This document shows, one piece after another, positions 43,329 to 52,003 of a stretch of DNA of 52,003 bases. The stretch covers positions 1-52,003 of the forward strand of contig CADBYH010000010.1 in assembly GCA_902798815.1 (NCBI GenBank). Reading direction: 5' to 3'. The notes under the pieces are model-generated. The model was not told the DNA's origin and ran no database searches. It was given only the letters and a program-made list of their open reading frames with translations. Source of the DNA: an uncultured Erysipelotrichaceae bacterium (GTDB lineage: Bacteria; Bacillota_I; Bacilli_A; RF39; UBA660). The translations under genes were made by a program, and so were the position numbers. Within the stretch, counting starts at the first letter, position 1; each line of letters starts with the position of its first letter.

Positions 43329-44744
43329 ATGGATATAAGTTTTTTTGATTTAGTTATATATTTTGCATTTGAAAGATTGTTGGAATATGAAGATAAGAGA
43401 TTTTTAACATTTGAACAATTACATGAATATAGATTATCTTTACTTAATCAATTAGAAAAAAAATATGTGTTTTTATCAAGTTCTCATTCTAAAGAGACTA
43501 TTAATTTACTAAATAGATATTTTTTAGTTAATGAGGAAATGAGTTTAGAAGAAGAAAAGAGTCGATTTAAAAAGTTTTTGGAAGTACATAATAAATATTT
43601 TACTAAAAGTAAAGATGGTATCTCATTAAATGATACAGTTGGTTATGGTAAATTTACTTTATATAGATGTGAAGTACAAGAAAAGATAGATAATAGTGTA
43701 GGTGCAATAATATCAGGTTGTTCTGATTCTTTTGAGTCATGTAAAATACTAGGTATTAAGACTATTATTCAAGATGCAAAAAAACTAATTGATTTAGAAG
43801 ATAATTTAGAAAAAGCATATATTAATCATTTTGATGAGACTTTTCCAGTTGAGTTAAATGTTTTAAATTATTTTGTTAAGTATAAATTGTTGGTTTTAGC
43901 TATTTCAAAATATCAAACTATAAATGGATACCATATGACTATGTTAAAGTATAGAGATTTGTTTGGTACTGATTATGAGAATGATTTGGTGAGTACTGAG
44001 TTAATTGAAAATGATAATTTTTTCGTAGAAAATATGTTTATTAATGAAGAACTTAATAATGTTCATCAGAGTGCCATATTTAGTAAAGGGACACTTATAT
44101 ATAAAAAGATATTAGATTATATAGATGATATTTGGGATTTTAGATTTTTTGATACTGTGGATGTTGAAGAAGAAGATAATAATGATCTTAGTGGGTATTA
44201 TCCTGATGAAGTTGATGATGGTAGATTTACAATGAACGATGCTCGTATTTTAAATAAAGAAAAAGAAGATTTACAAAGAGCTAAGTATAAATTTTATGTT
44301 AATTATATAGATAAAATTAATAAAGTATTAGAAAAAGAAAGTAATGAAGATTTAATAAATACTAAGTATAGATTATTATATTCATTAAATTCATATGATC
44401 AGGATTTATATAAAGAAGATCATTTTAATGAAGTTATTAAATCTACAAATAATATTTCTATTAATAATAAGAGATCTGATTTTTATGATTTTTATGTTAT
44501 ATCTAGAATATTTTTAATTGATTTAATTACTGGCAATATGGATGATGAAAATAATTTTAAAAAGATGTTATTTATATCTACTTATTATGATTTAACTCAT
44601 GATAAGAGAATATTACTATTATTTAGAAAGCATGGTAAGAAAACGTTAAAAGATAAATATTATAATGCAATTATTAATCATCAATATGATTTAATTGATG
44701 TTTCTGTTAATAATAAAGAATTAAATAAAAATGATGATGAATAA
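43329..44744 (+). CDS. hypothetical protein
   Basis: 471 residues, 19 bases after mtaB, with AGGGGG at its start. Mostly helical and acidic, with an extended loop of Glu/Asp residues about residue 280 (DVEEEDNNDLSGYYPDEVDDG). No membrane segment, signal peptide or known motif. It ends 15 bases before recD2, so it probably belongs to an mtaB-orf-recD2 operon. I do not recognise it. Confidence 0.75.
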   Translation: MDISFFDLVIYFAFERLLEYEDKRFLTFEQLHEYRLSLLNQLEKKYVFLSSSHSKETINLLNRYFLVNEEMSLEEEKSRFKKFLEVHNKYFTKSKDGISLNDTVGYGKFTLYRCEVQEKIDNSVGAIISGCSDSFESCKILGIKTIIQDAKKLIDLEDNLEKAYINHFDETFPVELNVLNYFVKYKLLVLAISKYQTINGYHMTMLKYRDLFGTDYENDLVSTELIENDNFFVENMFINEELNNVHQSAIFSKGTLIYKKILDYIDDIWDFRFFDTVDVEEEDNNDLSGYYPDEVDDGRFTMNDARILNKEKEDLQRAKYKFYVNYIDKINKVLEKESNEDLINTKYRLLYSLNSYDQDLYKEDHFNEVIKSTNNISINNKRSDFYDFYVISRIFLIDLITGNMDDENNFKKMLFISTYYDLTHDKRILLLFRKHGKKTLKDKYYNAIINHQYDLIDVSVNNKELNKNDDE

Positions 44745-44759
44745 TTAGAAAGGTGTTAT

Positions 44760-46949
44760 ATGAGTTATATAAAGGGTAATTTTTCAAGAAGTATATATGA
44801 GAGTGGGACTGGTTATTATATCGGTCTTTTTAAGGTTAAAGATACTGATTCTGAAGAATTATCTTTATATGTAGGTAAAACTATTACTTTTACTGGCTAT
44901 TTTCATGAATTGAATGATATTGATAATTATATTTTTTATGGTAATTTAGTTAATCATGAGAAATATGGTGAGCAATTTAAAGTAGATAGCTATGAAAGGT
45001 GTAAAATAGAAGAGAAAGATTCTATAATTGAATTTTTAACTAGTGGGTTGTTTCCTGGTATTGGTGAGAAAAAGGCTGAAAAGATAGTTGAAGTTCTTGG
45101 AAAAGACACTTTAAAAATAATATTAGAAGATCCTAATAATTTAATATTAATACCTGGTATTACTAAGAAGAATATAGATGTTCTTCATAATAAATTGAAA
45201 GAGTATGAATCTAGTTATGAAATAATTATGTATCTTAGTGATTTAGGGTTTTCTACTAGAGATTCAATGCTTATATATAATTGTTATAAGAAGAAGACTA
45301 AGGATGTTATTGAAGATAATATTTATAGAGTTATAGATGATATATATGATCTATATTTTAAAAAAGTAGATAGTATTGCATTAAAGAATGGAATTAATAG
45401 AGATGATATTAGAAGAATTAATGCGGCGATAATATATATTATGAATGAAGTTAGTAATACTTTTGGACATAGTTATTATTATTATGATGAATTATATAAG
45501 TATCTTAATAGAGTAATAGGAGTTAGTATATCAAATGATATATATGATTCTTGTTTAGATAATTTAATATTAGATTTAAAGATTATTCATAAAGAAGATA
45601 GATATTATTTAAAAGATATGTATGAAGCTGAAACTAGTATTGTTAAAAGATTTAGAAGACTTAATAATATTAAAGAGATAGATAATAAGAATCTTGATAA
45701 AACTATTAGTGAGTTAGAAGATTTATTTGGGATTAAATATAATAATGATCAATTGATGGCAATTAGAAAGAGTTTTACTAAAAGTTTTTTAATTATTACT
45801 GGTGGACCTGGTACTGGTAAAACTACTATTATGAAAGGAATACTTGAGTTATATAGAATAATGAATAAGTATTCATATGAAAAGTTAGTTGATAAAGTTG
45901 CTTTGCTTGCTCCTACAGGAAGAGCTGCTAAAAGAATTAGTGAAGCAACTTTGTTTACAGCGTCAACTATTCATAGGTTTTTAAAATGGTCAAAAGAAAG
46001 TGATACTTTTCAAGTAAATGAATATAATAAATCTAAAGTTGAATTTGTTGTGATAGATGAGGCTAGTATGATTGATACTTACTTGATGGCTAATTTGTTA
46101 AAAGGATTATCAAGTAATTGTAGAATTGTAGTAGTTGGAGATGATCATCAATTACCAAGTGTAGGTCCTGGACAAGTATTACATGATTTGATTGCTTCAG
46201 AGAAATTGGATGTTGTAGAATTAAAAGAATTATATAGACAGGGAATTGATTCTAATATTATTACTTTAGCTTATGATATTAGAAAGAAATATATAGATAA
46301 AAGTATTTTTAATATAAGTGATGATTTAACTTTTATTGAGTGTAGCGATAGGGAGGTTATTTCTAATATTTGTGAAATATCTAATACATATAAAGATTTA
46401 TCATATAAAGATTTTCAAATACTTGCCCCTATGTATAAAGGTATTAATGGAATAGATGAAATTAATAAAAAAGTAAGAGATATTTTTAATGAGAAAAGTA
46501 AAGATAAAAAAGAAAATAAGCATGGGGATTTTGTTTTTAGAGAAGAAGATAAGGTTATTCAACTTACTAATATGCCTGATGATAATGTATACAACGGAGA
46601 TATTGGTTTAATAGATAGGATTGTTACAGGTAGTAAGAAAGAAATATATATTGATTTCGATAATAATATAGTTAAATATACTCCGGCTAATTTTATTAAT
46701 TTTAGAGAGGCATATGCAATTAGTATTCATAAATCTCAAGGGTCTGAGTTTGATATAGTTATTTTACCTATAGTTAAAGGTTATAATAAAATGTTATATC
46801 AAAGATTAATATATACTGCTGTTACTCGTGCTAAGAAGAAATTATATATTATTGGAGATATGTCTGCTTTAGAGTATGCTGTTGGTAATACTAATTCTGA
46901 GATTAGAAGGACAACAATTAAGGATTATTTAATTGATGGTATAATTTAG
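44760..46949 (+). CDS. recD2: RecD2-type ATP-dependent DNA helicase (YrrC)
   Basis: 729 residues. The N-terminal OB-like and helix-hairpin-helix region (LFPGIGEKKAEKIVEVLG, LILIPGITKKNIDVL) is the RecD2 extension absent from RecD of RecBCD. Helicase motifs: Walker A ITGGPGTGKTTIMKG, LLAPTGRAAKRI, VVIDEASMIDTYL, VVGDDHQLPSVGPGQVLHDL, LYRQ, and the SH3-like prong and motif VI region ISIHKSQGSEFDIVILP with YTAVTRAKKKL. A 5'-3' helicase involved in repair and fork maintenance. Length is usual. Confidence 0.95.
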   Translation: MSYIKGNFSRSIYESGTGYYIGLFKVKDTDSEELSLYVGKTITFTGYFHELNDIDNYIFYGNLVNHEKYGEQFKVDSYERCKIEEKDSIIEFLTSGLFPGIGEKKAEKIVEVLGKDTLKIILEDPNNLILIPGITKKNIDVLHNKLKEYESSYEIIMYLSDLGFSTRDSMLIYNCYKKKTKDVIEDNIYRVIDDIYDLYFKKVDSIALKNGINRDDIRRINAAIIYIMNEVSNTFGHSYYYYDELYKYLNRVIGVSISNDIYDSCLDNLILDLKIIHKEDRYYLKDMYEAETSIVKRFRRLNNIKEIDNKNLDKTISELEDLFGIKYNNDQLMAIRKSFTKSFLIITGGPGTGKTTIMKGILELYRIMNKYSYEKLVDKVALLAPTGRAAKRISEATLFTASTIHRFLKWSKESDTFQVNEYNKSKVEFVVIDEASMIDTYLMANLLKGLSSNCRIVVVGDDHQLPSVGPGQVLHDLIASEKLDVVELKELYRQGIDSNIITLAYDIRKKYIDKSIFNISDDLTFIECSDREVISNICEISNTYKDLSYKDFQILAPMYKGINGIDEINKKVRDIFNEKSKDKKENKHGDFVFREEDKVIQLTNMPDDNVYNGDIGLIDRIVTGSKKEIYIDFDNNIVKYTPANFINFREAYAISIHKSQGSEFDIVILPIVKGYNKMLYQRLIYTAVTRAKKKLYIIGDMSALEYAVGNTNSEIRRTTIKDYLIDGII

Positions 46950-46984
46950 AATATTTCGTTAATAATAATATCAGAGGTGATATT

Positions 46985-47152
46985 ATGAAAATGAGTATGT
47001 TTGAGATGGCCATGATCTGTGGTGCTATGTATGTATTAGGTTCTTGTTTTATGAAGAATAATCCTGAAATGATTGATGGCGTTAAGAAAAAAATAAAAGA
47101 TACAAGTAAAATGATATATACTAAGTTAGATAAAATGGAAAATGGAGACTAG
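46985..47152 (+). CDS. 55-residue membrane-anchored small protein
   Basis: ATG 46985 follows GAGGTGAT. The product starts with a hydrophobic segment (MSMFEMAMICGAMYVLGSCF) and continues with a basic helix (ngvKKKIKDTSKMIYTKLDKM). It overlaps a hairpin terminator at its end, which supports a real gene. It resembles in layout the many short YtxH-like anchored proteins, but I assign no function. The gap between recD2 and map holds only this gene. Confidence 0.65.
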   Translation: MKMSMFEMAMICGAMYVLGSCFMKNNPEMIDGVKKKIKDTSKMIYTKLDKMENGD

Positions 47153-47168
47153 AAATAGTTTCCTTTTT
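47144..47168 (+). terminator. intrinsic terminator
   Basis: An 8-bp stem with one G-U pair (47144-47151 with 47156-47163), GAAA loop and a T run. Confidence 0.75.
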
Positions 47169-47200
47169 ATTGTATAATTAACTGGTATGGAGTGGGTTAT

Positions 47201-47956
47201 ATGATTACAATTAAAAGTGAGAGAGAAATAGATTTGATGCGTAAAGCAGGAATGCTAGTTTCTAAGATGCATCAGTTTATTAAACCATATATTAAAGATG
47301 GTATTACTACTAAGGAATTAGATAAATTATGTGATGATTTTATTGTTAAAAATGGTGGTGTTCCAACTTGTAAAGGATATGAAGGTTTTCCTTGTGCTTT
47401 ATGTACAAGTGTAAATGAAGTTGTTGTTCATGGAATACCTGGTGATAGAGTTATTCATGATGGAGATATAATTACAATAGATGTAGTTATTGGATATAAT
47501 GGTTACCAAGGTGATGCTGCTTGGACTTATGCTGTTGGAGATATTGATGATAATAAAAAATATCTTATGGAGCATACTGAAAAAGCATTATATGAAGGTT
47601 TAAAAGAAGTAAAACCAGGTAATAGAATAGGTGATATATCCTATGCAGTTCAAAAATATGCTGAAGATCATAATTTGGGTGTTGTTAGAGAATTATGTGG
47701 TCATGGAATAGGTAGAGAGATGCATGAAGATCCTGAAGTTCCTAATTATGGGGTTCCAAATACAGGACCTAAATTAAAACCTGGAATGGTAATATGTATA
47801 GAACCAATGCTTACATTTGGACATAGACAAATAACAGTTTTAGATGATGAATGGACAGTTGTTACTTTAGATGGAAGTGATGCTGCTCATTATGAACATA
47901 CAGTATTAATTACTGAAGATGGATATGAGATACTTACTCCAAGATTAGATAGTTAA
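47201..47956 (+). CDS. map: methionine aminopeptidase, type I
   Basis: The start is ATG 47201 (251 residues) with GGAG 8 bases upstream. Removes N-terminal Met from nascent proteins. The metal ligands are seen in IDVVIGYNGYQGDAAWTY (two Asp), GHGIGREMHEDPEVPNYG (His), CIEPML (Glu) and the final Glu in HYEHTVLITEDGYEILT. The N-terminal half has LCTSVNEVVVHGIP. It is monocistronic, between two terminators, with a TATAAT box near 47171. Confidence 0.96.
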   Translation: MITIKSEREIDLMRKAGMLVSKMHQFIKPYIKDGITTKELDKLCDDFIVKNGGVPTCKGYEGFPCALCTSVNEVVVHGIPGDRVIHDGDIITIDVVIGYNGYQGDAAWTYAVGDIDDNKKYLMEHTEKALYEGLKEVKPGNRIGDISYAVQKYAEDHNLGVVRELCGHGIGREMHEDPEVPNYGVPNTGPKLKPGMVICIEPMLTFGHRQITVLDDEWTVVTLDGSDAAHYEHTVLITEDGYEILTPRLDS

Positions 47957-47987
47957 CGTAAAATAATTGTGTTTTACGTTTTTTTTA
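47955..47987 (+). terminator. intrinsic terminator after map
   Basis: AACGTAAAA/TTTTACGTT stem (47955-47963 with 47972-47980) and a T run. Confidence 0.8.
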
Positions 47988-48032
47988 TTTAAAAACTATT
48001 TTTTTAGGTATATTATTAATATAGGTGATAAT

Positions 48033-49472
48033 ATGAAGAAAAGTGTATTATTTTTAATAAATGGTTTAGGAATTGAAAAACCAAAAAGTTATAGTATTGC
48101 GATAGATGAAATTATGCCAAATCTTGCTAGAACAAAAGAAACTTCATATTTTACAACGGCAATTACTAGTTCTTTAGAATATAGATCTGCTTATCAAAGA
48201 TTTTTTCTTGGTGATACTTATAAAATGGAAATTGATTATATTAAAAACAATATAATTAATGATAATATAGTGAATAATCCAACATATCAGAAATTAGCAC
48301 AAGAAGTTGCTAAAACAGATAAAAAATTACATATATTTCTTGAACCTACAAATGATAAAGTGGTTGAAGAGGTAAATCACTTATTAAGTACATTCACAAT
48401 AGATAAGAATAAAAAAATATATCTTCATTTACTACTTTCTCAATTAACAACTAATGAATATGATAAATTAATAACTATAATTAATTTTATTAAATTTCAT
48501 ATTAGTCAAAATGTTACTGTTGGTTTTGTTATGGGAAAAGAATCTTTAGCAGAAGAGATTACAAAAGAACAACTTGATTATACTAAGAAACTATTATTTT
48601 ATTGTTCTGCTGAAAGATGGACTGAAACAGAAAAAAAATTACAAAGTCTTAAAGAGTCAAATATTAGACCATGTAATGTAGAAGGTTTTTGTACTACTAA
48701 TGAATGTTTTATTACTAATGGTGATGCTATACTTTTCTTTAATACTAAGAGAGATAATTATGATAATATACTTAAATCAATATATGAAAATGCTCCTCAG
48801 GCATTTAAAGATGAAGTAAGTTTATCAATATTTTCATTAGTAAAATTATATTCTAAATATAATATTGAAGCATTTATAGAAAATATTACATATTCTAATA
48901 GTTTAGCTAGTATATTACAAAAGTATAATAAAAAAGCTCTTATTATTACTGATTCTCAAAATATGAATTTAGTTAATTTTTATGCTAATGGATTAAATTC
49001 GATTAATAATCCATATATTAGTTTTGCTCCAAAAGATGAAAATTTATATAATAAAGATTATATAGATAGACTAATTAATAATACTCCTTATGATTTGTTT
49101 ATATTTGATTATCATATGGATGCTTCATCTACAGTTAATAATTTAAAAGAGAAATTAACGAATGTAGATATAATTATTGGTCATTTAGCAGATGCTTGTG
49201 TTAATAAGAATTCATTATTTATAACTTCTTTATATGGATTAAAAAAGGAATTACCATTAGCTGATTATAATACTGAAATGGTTACTATAGATTATGAAAT
49301 GCAGATACCGATATTCTTCTTTGATTATTCATACTTAAAAAGTAAATATAAATTATATCCTGGAGAAACTAATGATATATTATCATCTGCTTTAAGATGT
49401 ATAATAGATGATCCTGAATTATATACTTTAGTTAGATCTAAATCATTAATAAATGGTTTTCTAGGTAAATAA
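48033..49472 (+). CDS. iPGM/alkaline-phosphatase-superfamily-like protein, apparently inactive
   Basis: I start it at ATG 48033 (479 residues) behind AGGTGAT; the upstream extension reads through the terminator of map. The start (KKSVLFLINGLGIEKPKSYSIAIDEIMPNLA) follows the opening of cofactor-independent phosphoglycerate mutase (VLLIIDGWG...NAI..A..P), and the middle has KIYLHLLLSQ where iPGM has its LH-x-x-GLLS. The metal-binding Asp and the catalytic serine motif GNSEVGH are not found. I infer a degenerate member of the superfamily with a non-catalytic job; assignment is tentative. Confidence 0.5.
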   Translation: MKKSVLFLINGLGIEKPKSYSIAIDEIMPNLARTKETSYFTTAITSSLEYRSAYQRFFLGDTYKMEIDYIKNNIINDNIVNNPTYQKLAQEVAKTDKKLHIFLEPTNDKVVEEVNHLLSTFTIDKNKKIYLHLLLSQLTTNEYDKLITIINFIKFHISQNVTVGFVMGKESLAEEITKEQLDYTKKLLFYCSAERWTETEKKLQSLKESNIRPCNVEGFCTTNECFITNGDAILFFNTKRDNYDNILKSIYENAPQAFKDEVSLSIFSLVKLYSKYNIEAFIENITYSNSLASILQKYNKKALIITDSQNMNLVNFYANGLNSINNPYISFAPKDENLYNKDYIDRLINNTPYDLFIFDYHMDASSTVNNLKEKLTNVDIIIGHLADACVNKNSLFITSLYGLKKELPLADYNTEMVTIDYEMQIPIFFFDYSYLKSKYKLYPGETNDILSSALRCIIDDPELYTLVRSKSLINGFLGK

Positions 49473-49500
49473 AAATACAATTATTTTGTATTTTTTTTTT
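49472..49500 (+). terminator. intrinsic terminator
   Basis: AAAAATACAA/TTGTATTTTT stem (49472-49481 with 49487-49496) with a T tail. Confidence 0.75.
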
Positions 49501-49535
49501 AATATGATAGAATATTTATATATTTAGGAGGGTTT

Positions 49536-50123
49536 ATGATAAAAGATAAAAGTATATATAATATGATAGTTAGTATTATAACAACAACTACTATTCCAGT
49601 ATTACTTGTTTTAACGGTGATTTTTCAAGCAATTAAAGGAAATGTTTTAGGAGTGGTTTTTTTACCAATATTTTTTGTGTTTTTAATTAGTTATTTTGTT
49701 ATTAAAGCAATTTATTATGGATATGATGATTCATCTAGTAAAGAAGTTTTTTATAGAATTAGTAATGTTTTATTTGAATTAAGTTTAAGTGTAGTTTATA
49801 CATATTTTGTATTAACAATATGTGGGTATAGTAAATGGATATTATTTGGATTTGGATTATTACTTATAATTATAAATATTTTCTTTTCTTCTTTTAATAT
49901 TTTAGATGAGATTAAATATTTATTATTTTTATTTATTATTTATATAATGTCTTATTCTTTTATAAGTATTTGTGGAATCAACTTTATTTCTATTATAGGT
50001 ATTTCATCTATTGTATTTTTATATATTACAAGTATACTTGGAAAGATATTAAAGAATAAAATTATATTGTCATTTGATTTACTATCAGTATTATCTTTTG
50101 GGTTGTTTTTGATATTAATGTAA
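49536..50123 (+). CDS. integral membrane protein of unknown function
   Basis: 195 residues after AGGAGGG. About six membrane segments, beginning YNMIVSIITTTTIPVLLVLTVIFQAI. Polar loops are short, with one basic/acidic cluster (YGYDDSSSKEVFYR). It precedes uppP by only 36 bases but a separate -10 box lies between. No family recognised. Confidence 0.7.
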   Translation: MIKDKSIYNMIVSIITTTTIPVLLVLTVIFQAIKGNVLGVVFLPIFFVFLISYFVIKAIYYGYDDSSSKEVFYRISNVLFELSLSVVYTYFVLTICGYSKWILFGFGLLLIIINIFFSSFNILDEIKYLLFLFIIYIMSYSFISICGINFISIIGISSIVFLYITSILGKILKNKIILSFDLLSVLSFGLFLILM

Positions 50124-50131
50124 GTGTTTTA

Positions 50132-50140
50132 TGTTATAAT
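50132..50140 (+). promoter_or_regulatory. extended -10 promoter element for uppP
   Basis: TGTTATAAT, 19 bases before ATG 50160. No clear -35. Confidence 0.55.
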
Positions 50141-50159
50141 GGTATTAGGAGAGTGTATT

Positions 50160-50969
50160 ATGGAATTATTAAAATATATATTTTTAGGTATATTACAGGG
50201 TATTACAGAACCATTACCTATTTCTAGTAGTGGACATATATATTTGTTTAAAGCAATGTTTAATACAGTTGTTTTTGATGATTTGAATTTAGAGATAGTT
50301 TTAAATTTTGCTTCTTTTATAGCAATATTTCTTATATTTAGAAAAGAAATTATTAAATTAATTAAAGGTTGTTTTAATTATATAAAGACTAAAGGTGATA
50401 AAAATAAGAGTGATTTTTCTTATTTTATGAAAGTTATTGTTGGGACTATTCCTGTTGGAATATTAGGGATTTTAATTAAGAAACCATTGGAGTCTATTTT
50501 AGCTAGAAATGTATTTTTAGTTGGATTTGGATTTTTAATAACTGGATTATTTTTGCTACTTGTTATTAATTGTAATGGTAAGAAGAAAGACAAAGATATT
50601 ACTTTTAAGGATGCTATTATTATTGGATTATTTCAAGCAATTGCAGTGGTTCCTGGAATATCTCGTAGTGGTATGACATTAGTTGGATGTTTATTAAATG
50701 GATTAGATAGAAAATCATCATTGAAGTATACATTTATGTTATATTTTCCAGTTAGTATTGCTTCAATGTTATTAGGAGTTGGTGATTTATCAGCATCAGC
50801 AATTAGTATTAAATTATTGTTTTTCTATGCAATTGGAATGATTGCTGCTGGTATTTTAACTTATGTTTCATATAAATGGTTAAATAAATTAGTAGAAAAT
50901 GGTAAGTTATGGAGATTTTCAATATATTTATTCGCAATTGCGATGTTTACAATAATGTTTTTTATGTAA
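50160..50969 (+). CDS. uppP: undecaprenyl-diphosphatase
   Basis: The start is ATG 50160 (269 residues) after AGGAGAG. UppP/BacA removes a phosphate from undecaprenyl pyrophosphate to recycle the wall lipid carrier; extra copies give bacitracin tolerance. The two signature loops are present: LQGITEPLPISSSGHIYL near the N-terminus and VVPGISRSGMTLVGCLL in the second half. About eight membrane segments. Length is usual. Confidence 0.95.
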   Translation: MELLKYIFLGILQGITEPLPISSSGHIYLFKAMFNTVVFDDLNLEIVLNFASFIAIFLIFRKEIIKLIKGCFNYIKTKGDKNKSDFSYFMKVIVGTIPVGILGILIKKPLESILARNVFLVGFGFLITGLFLLLVINCNGKKKDKDITFKDAIIIGLFQAIAVVPGISRSGMTLVGCLLNGLDRKSSLKYTFMLYFPVSIASMLLGVGDLSASAISIKLLFFYAIGMIAAGILTYVSYKWLNKLVENGKLWRFSIYLFAIAMFTIMFFM

Positions 50970-50997
50970 TTGATATGATCCAAGATAGGAGTGTTTT

Positions 50998-51768
50998 ATG
51001 CTAGAAAGAATAAAGAAGAAAAAATTAATATTAATCATTGCTTTCTTTATAATATTATATATAGTATTAAAAGGAATTATTGTATATATTCAAGATTTAT
51101 ATATGAGTAATGAAGTATATAATAAAGAGTATGGTATTGGTGATGTAATTAATGTTGTTAGTTATACTAAAGAGGAAAGAGATAATACAGAGTATTTTTC
51201 TAATAAATCTACAAAGTATAGTATTAAAATAAAGAATTATTTTAATGATTTTGAATCTGGAGATTCAGATGATAATTATGAATATTATATGTTATATAAT
51301 GATGCTAATAATGTTGATGCTGCATTTATGTTTGGACATAATAATACGCAATTATATGACATAAAAAATAATTTTGGTACTGATAATGTTTATTATGAAT
51401 TTAATTACTTTCCGTTATATATTTCAAATGTATTAGAAAAATTCTATTTAAAAAAATATGATATAAAAAATGATATTGATTTAATAAAGCATATTAGAGA
51501 AAGAAAAAAAGTAGAGTGTAATTTCTTTACTCCTATATTTAAGATTAAGGAAAATTATTTCTTTAATTATATTGAAACTTCTTTACCTCCTATAGATAAG
51601 ATTACTTATATCGAGGGTGATTTAGAAGGATATATATTTGAAATGGATAATTATAAGCAAGTATGTATTATAAAAAATGGTATGATTTATAATTTAACTT
51701 TCTTTAAATTAGATTATTTTACAGATGATGTAATTGAAGATGTATTAAGAAGTGTTGTGATTGAATAA
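50998..51768 (+). CDS. membrane-anchored hypothetical protein
   Basis: 256 residues after AGGAGT. One N-terminal membrane segment (KKLILIIAFFIILYIVLKGIIVYI), then an outward Asn/Asp/Tyr-rich soluble part with no known motif. The anchor has no lipobox Cys. Its position 28 bases after uppP suggests co-transcription. A terminator overlaps its stop. Confidence 0.7.
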   Translation: MLERIKKKKLILIIAFFIILYIVLKGIIVYIQDLYMSNEVYNKEYGIGDVINVVSYTKEERDNTEYFSNKSTKYSIKIKNYFNDFESGDSDDNYEYYMLYNDANNVDAAFMFGHNNTQLYDIKNNFGTDNVYYEFNYFPLYISNVLEKFYLKKYDIKNDIDLIKHIRERKKVECNFFTPIFKIKENYFFNYIETSLPPIDKITYIEGDLEGYIFEMDNYKQVCIIKNGMIYNLTFFKLDYFTDDVIEDVLRSVVIE

Positions 51769-51792
51769 GACAAGTTTGCTTGTCTTTTTTTA
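51767..51792 (+). terminator. intrinsic terminator
   Basis: AAGACAAG-TTTG-CTTGTCTT (51767-51786) followed by T residues. Confidence 0.85.
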
Positions 51793-51894
51793 TTTACATT
51801 TATAATGTAAAAACACGTATAATAAATGTAAATTAATTGACATCATAAGTGTAAATATATACAATTATATTGAGATAGTGTAAGGAGAATTATT

Positions 51895-52003
51895 ATGAGA
51901 TTAAGTAATAGAAAACAAATAAAAATTGTAATATATGTACTTATTGCTGTAATAACTCTAGGTATAGGTTATGCAACTATTGCTAATATAGTTTTATCAA
52001 TAA
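51895..52003 (+). CDS. start of a second surface protein, paralogous to the one at 40558 (runs off the window)
   Basis: ATG 51895 follows AAGGAG. The 36 visible residues contain KQIKIVIYVLIAVITLGIGY followed by ATIANIVLSI, nearly the same as the signal/anchor of the protein at 40558 (QIVVFVLIAVITLGIGYTAI). The family seems to be present in several copies in this genome. Nothing can be said of its C-terminal part. Confidence 0.75.
   Translation, partial: MRLSNRKQIKIVIYVLIAVITLGIGYATIANIVLSI

Noticed and set aside
1..52003. CRISPR arrays, tRNA or rRNA genes, tandem repeats.
   Set aside because: I looked for regularly spaced repeats and GC-rich cloverleaf stretches and saw none; absence by eye is not proof for a single tRNA.

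Overview
This is a very AT-rich chromosomal window from a low-GC Gram-positive bacterium, most likely an uncultured gut member of the Bacilli/Firmicutes (RF39-like). The grounds are strong AGGAGG-type ribosome sites, oligo-T intrinsic terminators, a Bacillus-type DnaB helicase loader, MraY, UppP, RecD2, MtaB, a SpoVB-like flippase and a PASTA-bearing penicillin-binding protein (PBP). The code reads as standard (Trp is TGG), but every gene I checked stops at TAA or TAG and none at TGA.

Main discovery: a mobile element of about 16.2 kb (about 3489-19658) sits inside the PBP gene. The 5' part of that gene (2245 to about 3488) carries the SxxK and SxN motifs. The 3' part (19659-20316) carries KTG and a PASTA-like domain. 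Both junctions carry the heptamer CTATACA (3482-3488, 19652-19658). Joining across it restores an uninterrupted 633-residue PBP in frame, with the conserved-looking junction TPIQQVMAVSSVVNGG. The reconstructed circle junction is an 18-bp-arm imperfect dyad (14 of 18 matching) centred on the CA of that heptamer, as expected for attP of the large serine recombinase at 18081-19679. The recombinase's last codons lie across the right junction.

Cargo: a consensus promoter (3565-3593) and a terminator-like hairpin lead into a GNAT acetyltransferase. Next come a 34-residue Cys-containing RiPP precursor (4229-4333) that is too short for usual gene callers, a 10-bp hairpin, and a tightly overlapping operon. 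The operon encodes a PqqD-fused radical SAM/SPASM enzyme, a free PqqD-like protein, a second radical SAM/SPASM enzyme, a protein resembling a radical SAM enzyme that has lost its FeS motif, a third radical SAM enzyme, a Tet(M)-like ribosomal-protection GTPase and an M29 aminopeptidase. After a terminator come a 1696-residue repeat protein coupled to an ALDH/ProA-like protein without any cysteine, a 42-residue ORF, and the recombinase. No exporter and no conjugation or phage gene is visible. I infer a radical-SAM RiPP whose product may act on the ribosome, with the GTPase as self-protection, carried on an excisable island that splits a cell-wall gene.

The flanks are ordinary chromosome. Left: the start of an unknown gene, an internally deleted F420-0:glutamate-ligase-like pseudogene and a HerA-like ATPase. 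Right, in order: a coiled-coil protein, mraY, a YqfQ-like protein, type IV pilus parts (inner-membrane PilC/GspF, prepilin peptidase, a pilin), dnaB, an HD hydrolase, Mn-pyrophosphatase, a small multidrug-export-like protein, phosphomannomutase, HelD-like helicase, a two-component system, a SpoVB-like flippase, mtaB, recD2, map, an iPGM-like pseudo-enzyme, uppP, and two related surface proteins (the second cut by the window end). I saw no rRNA, tRNA or CRISPR array.
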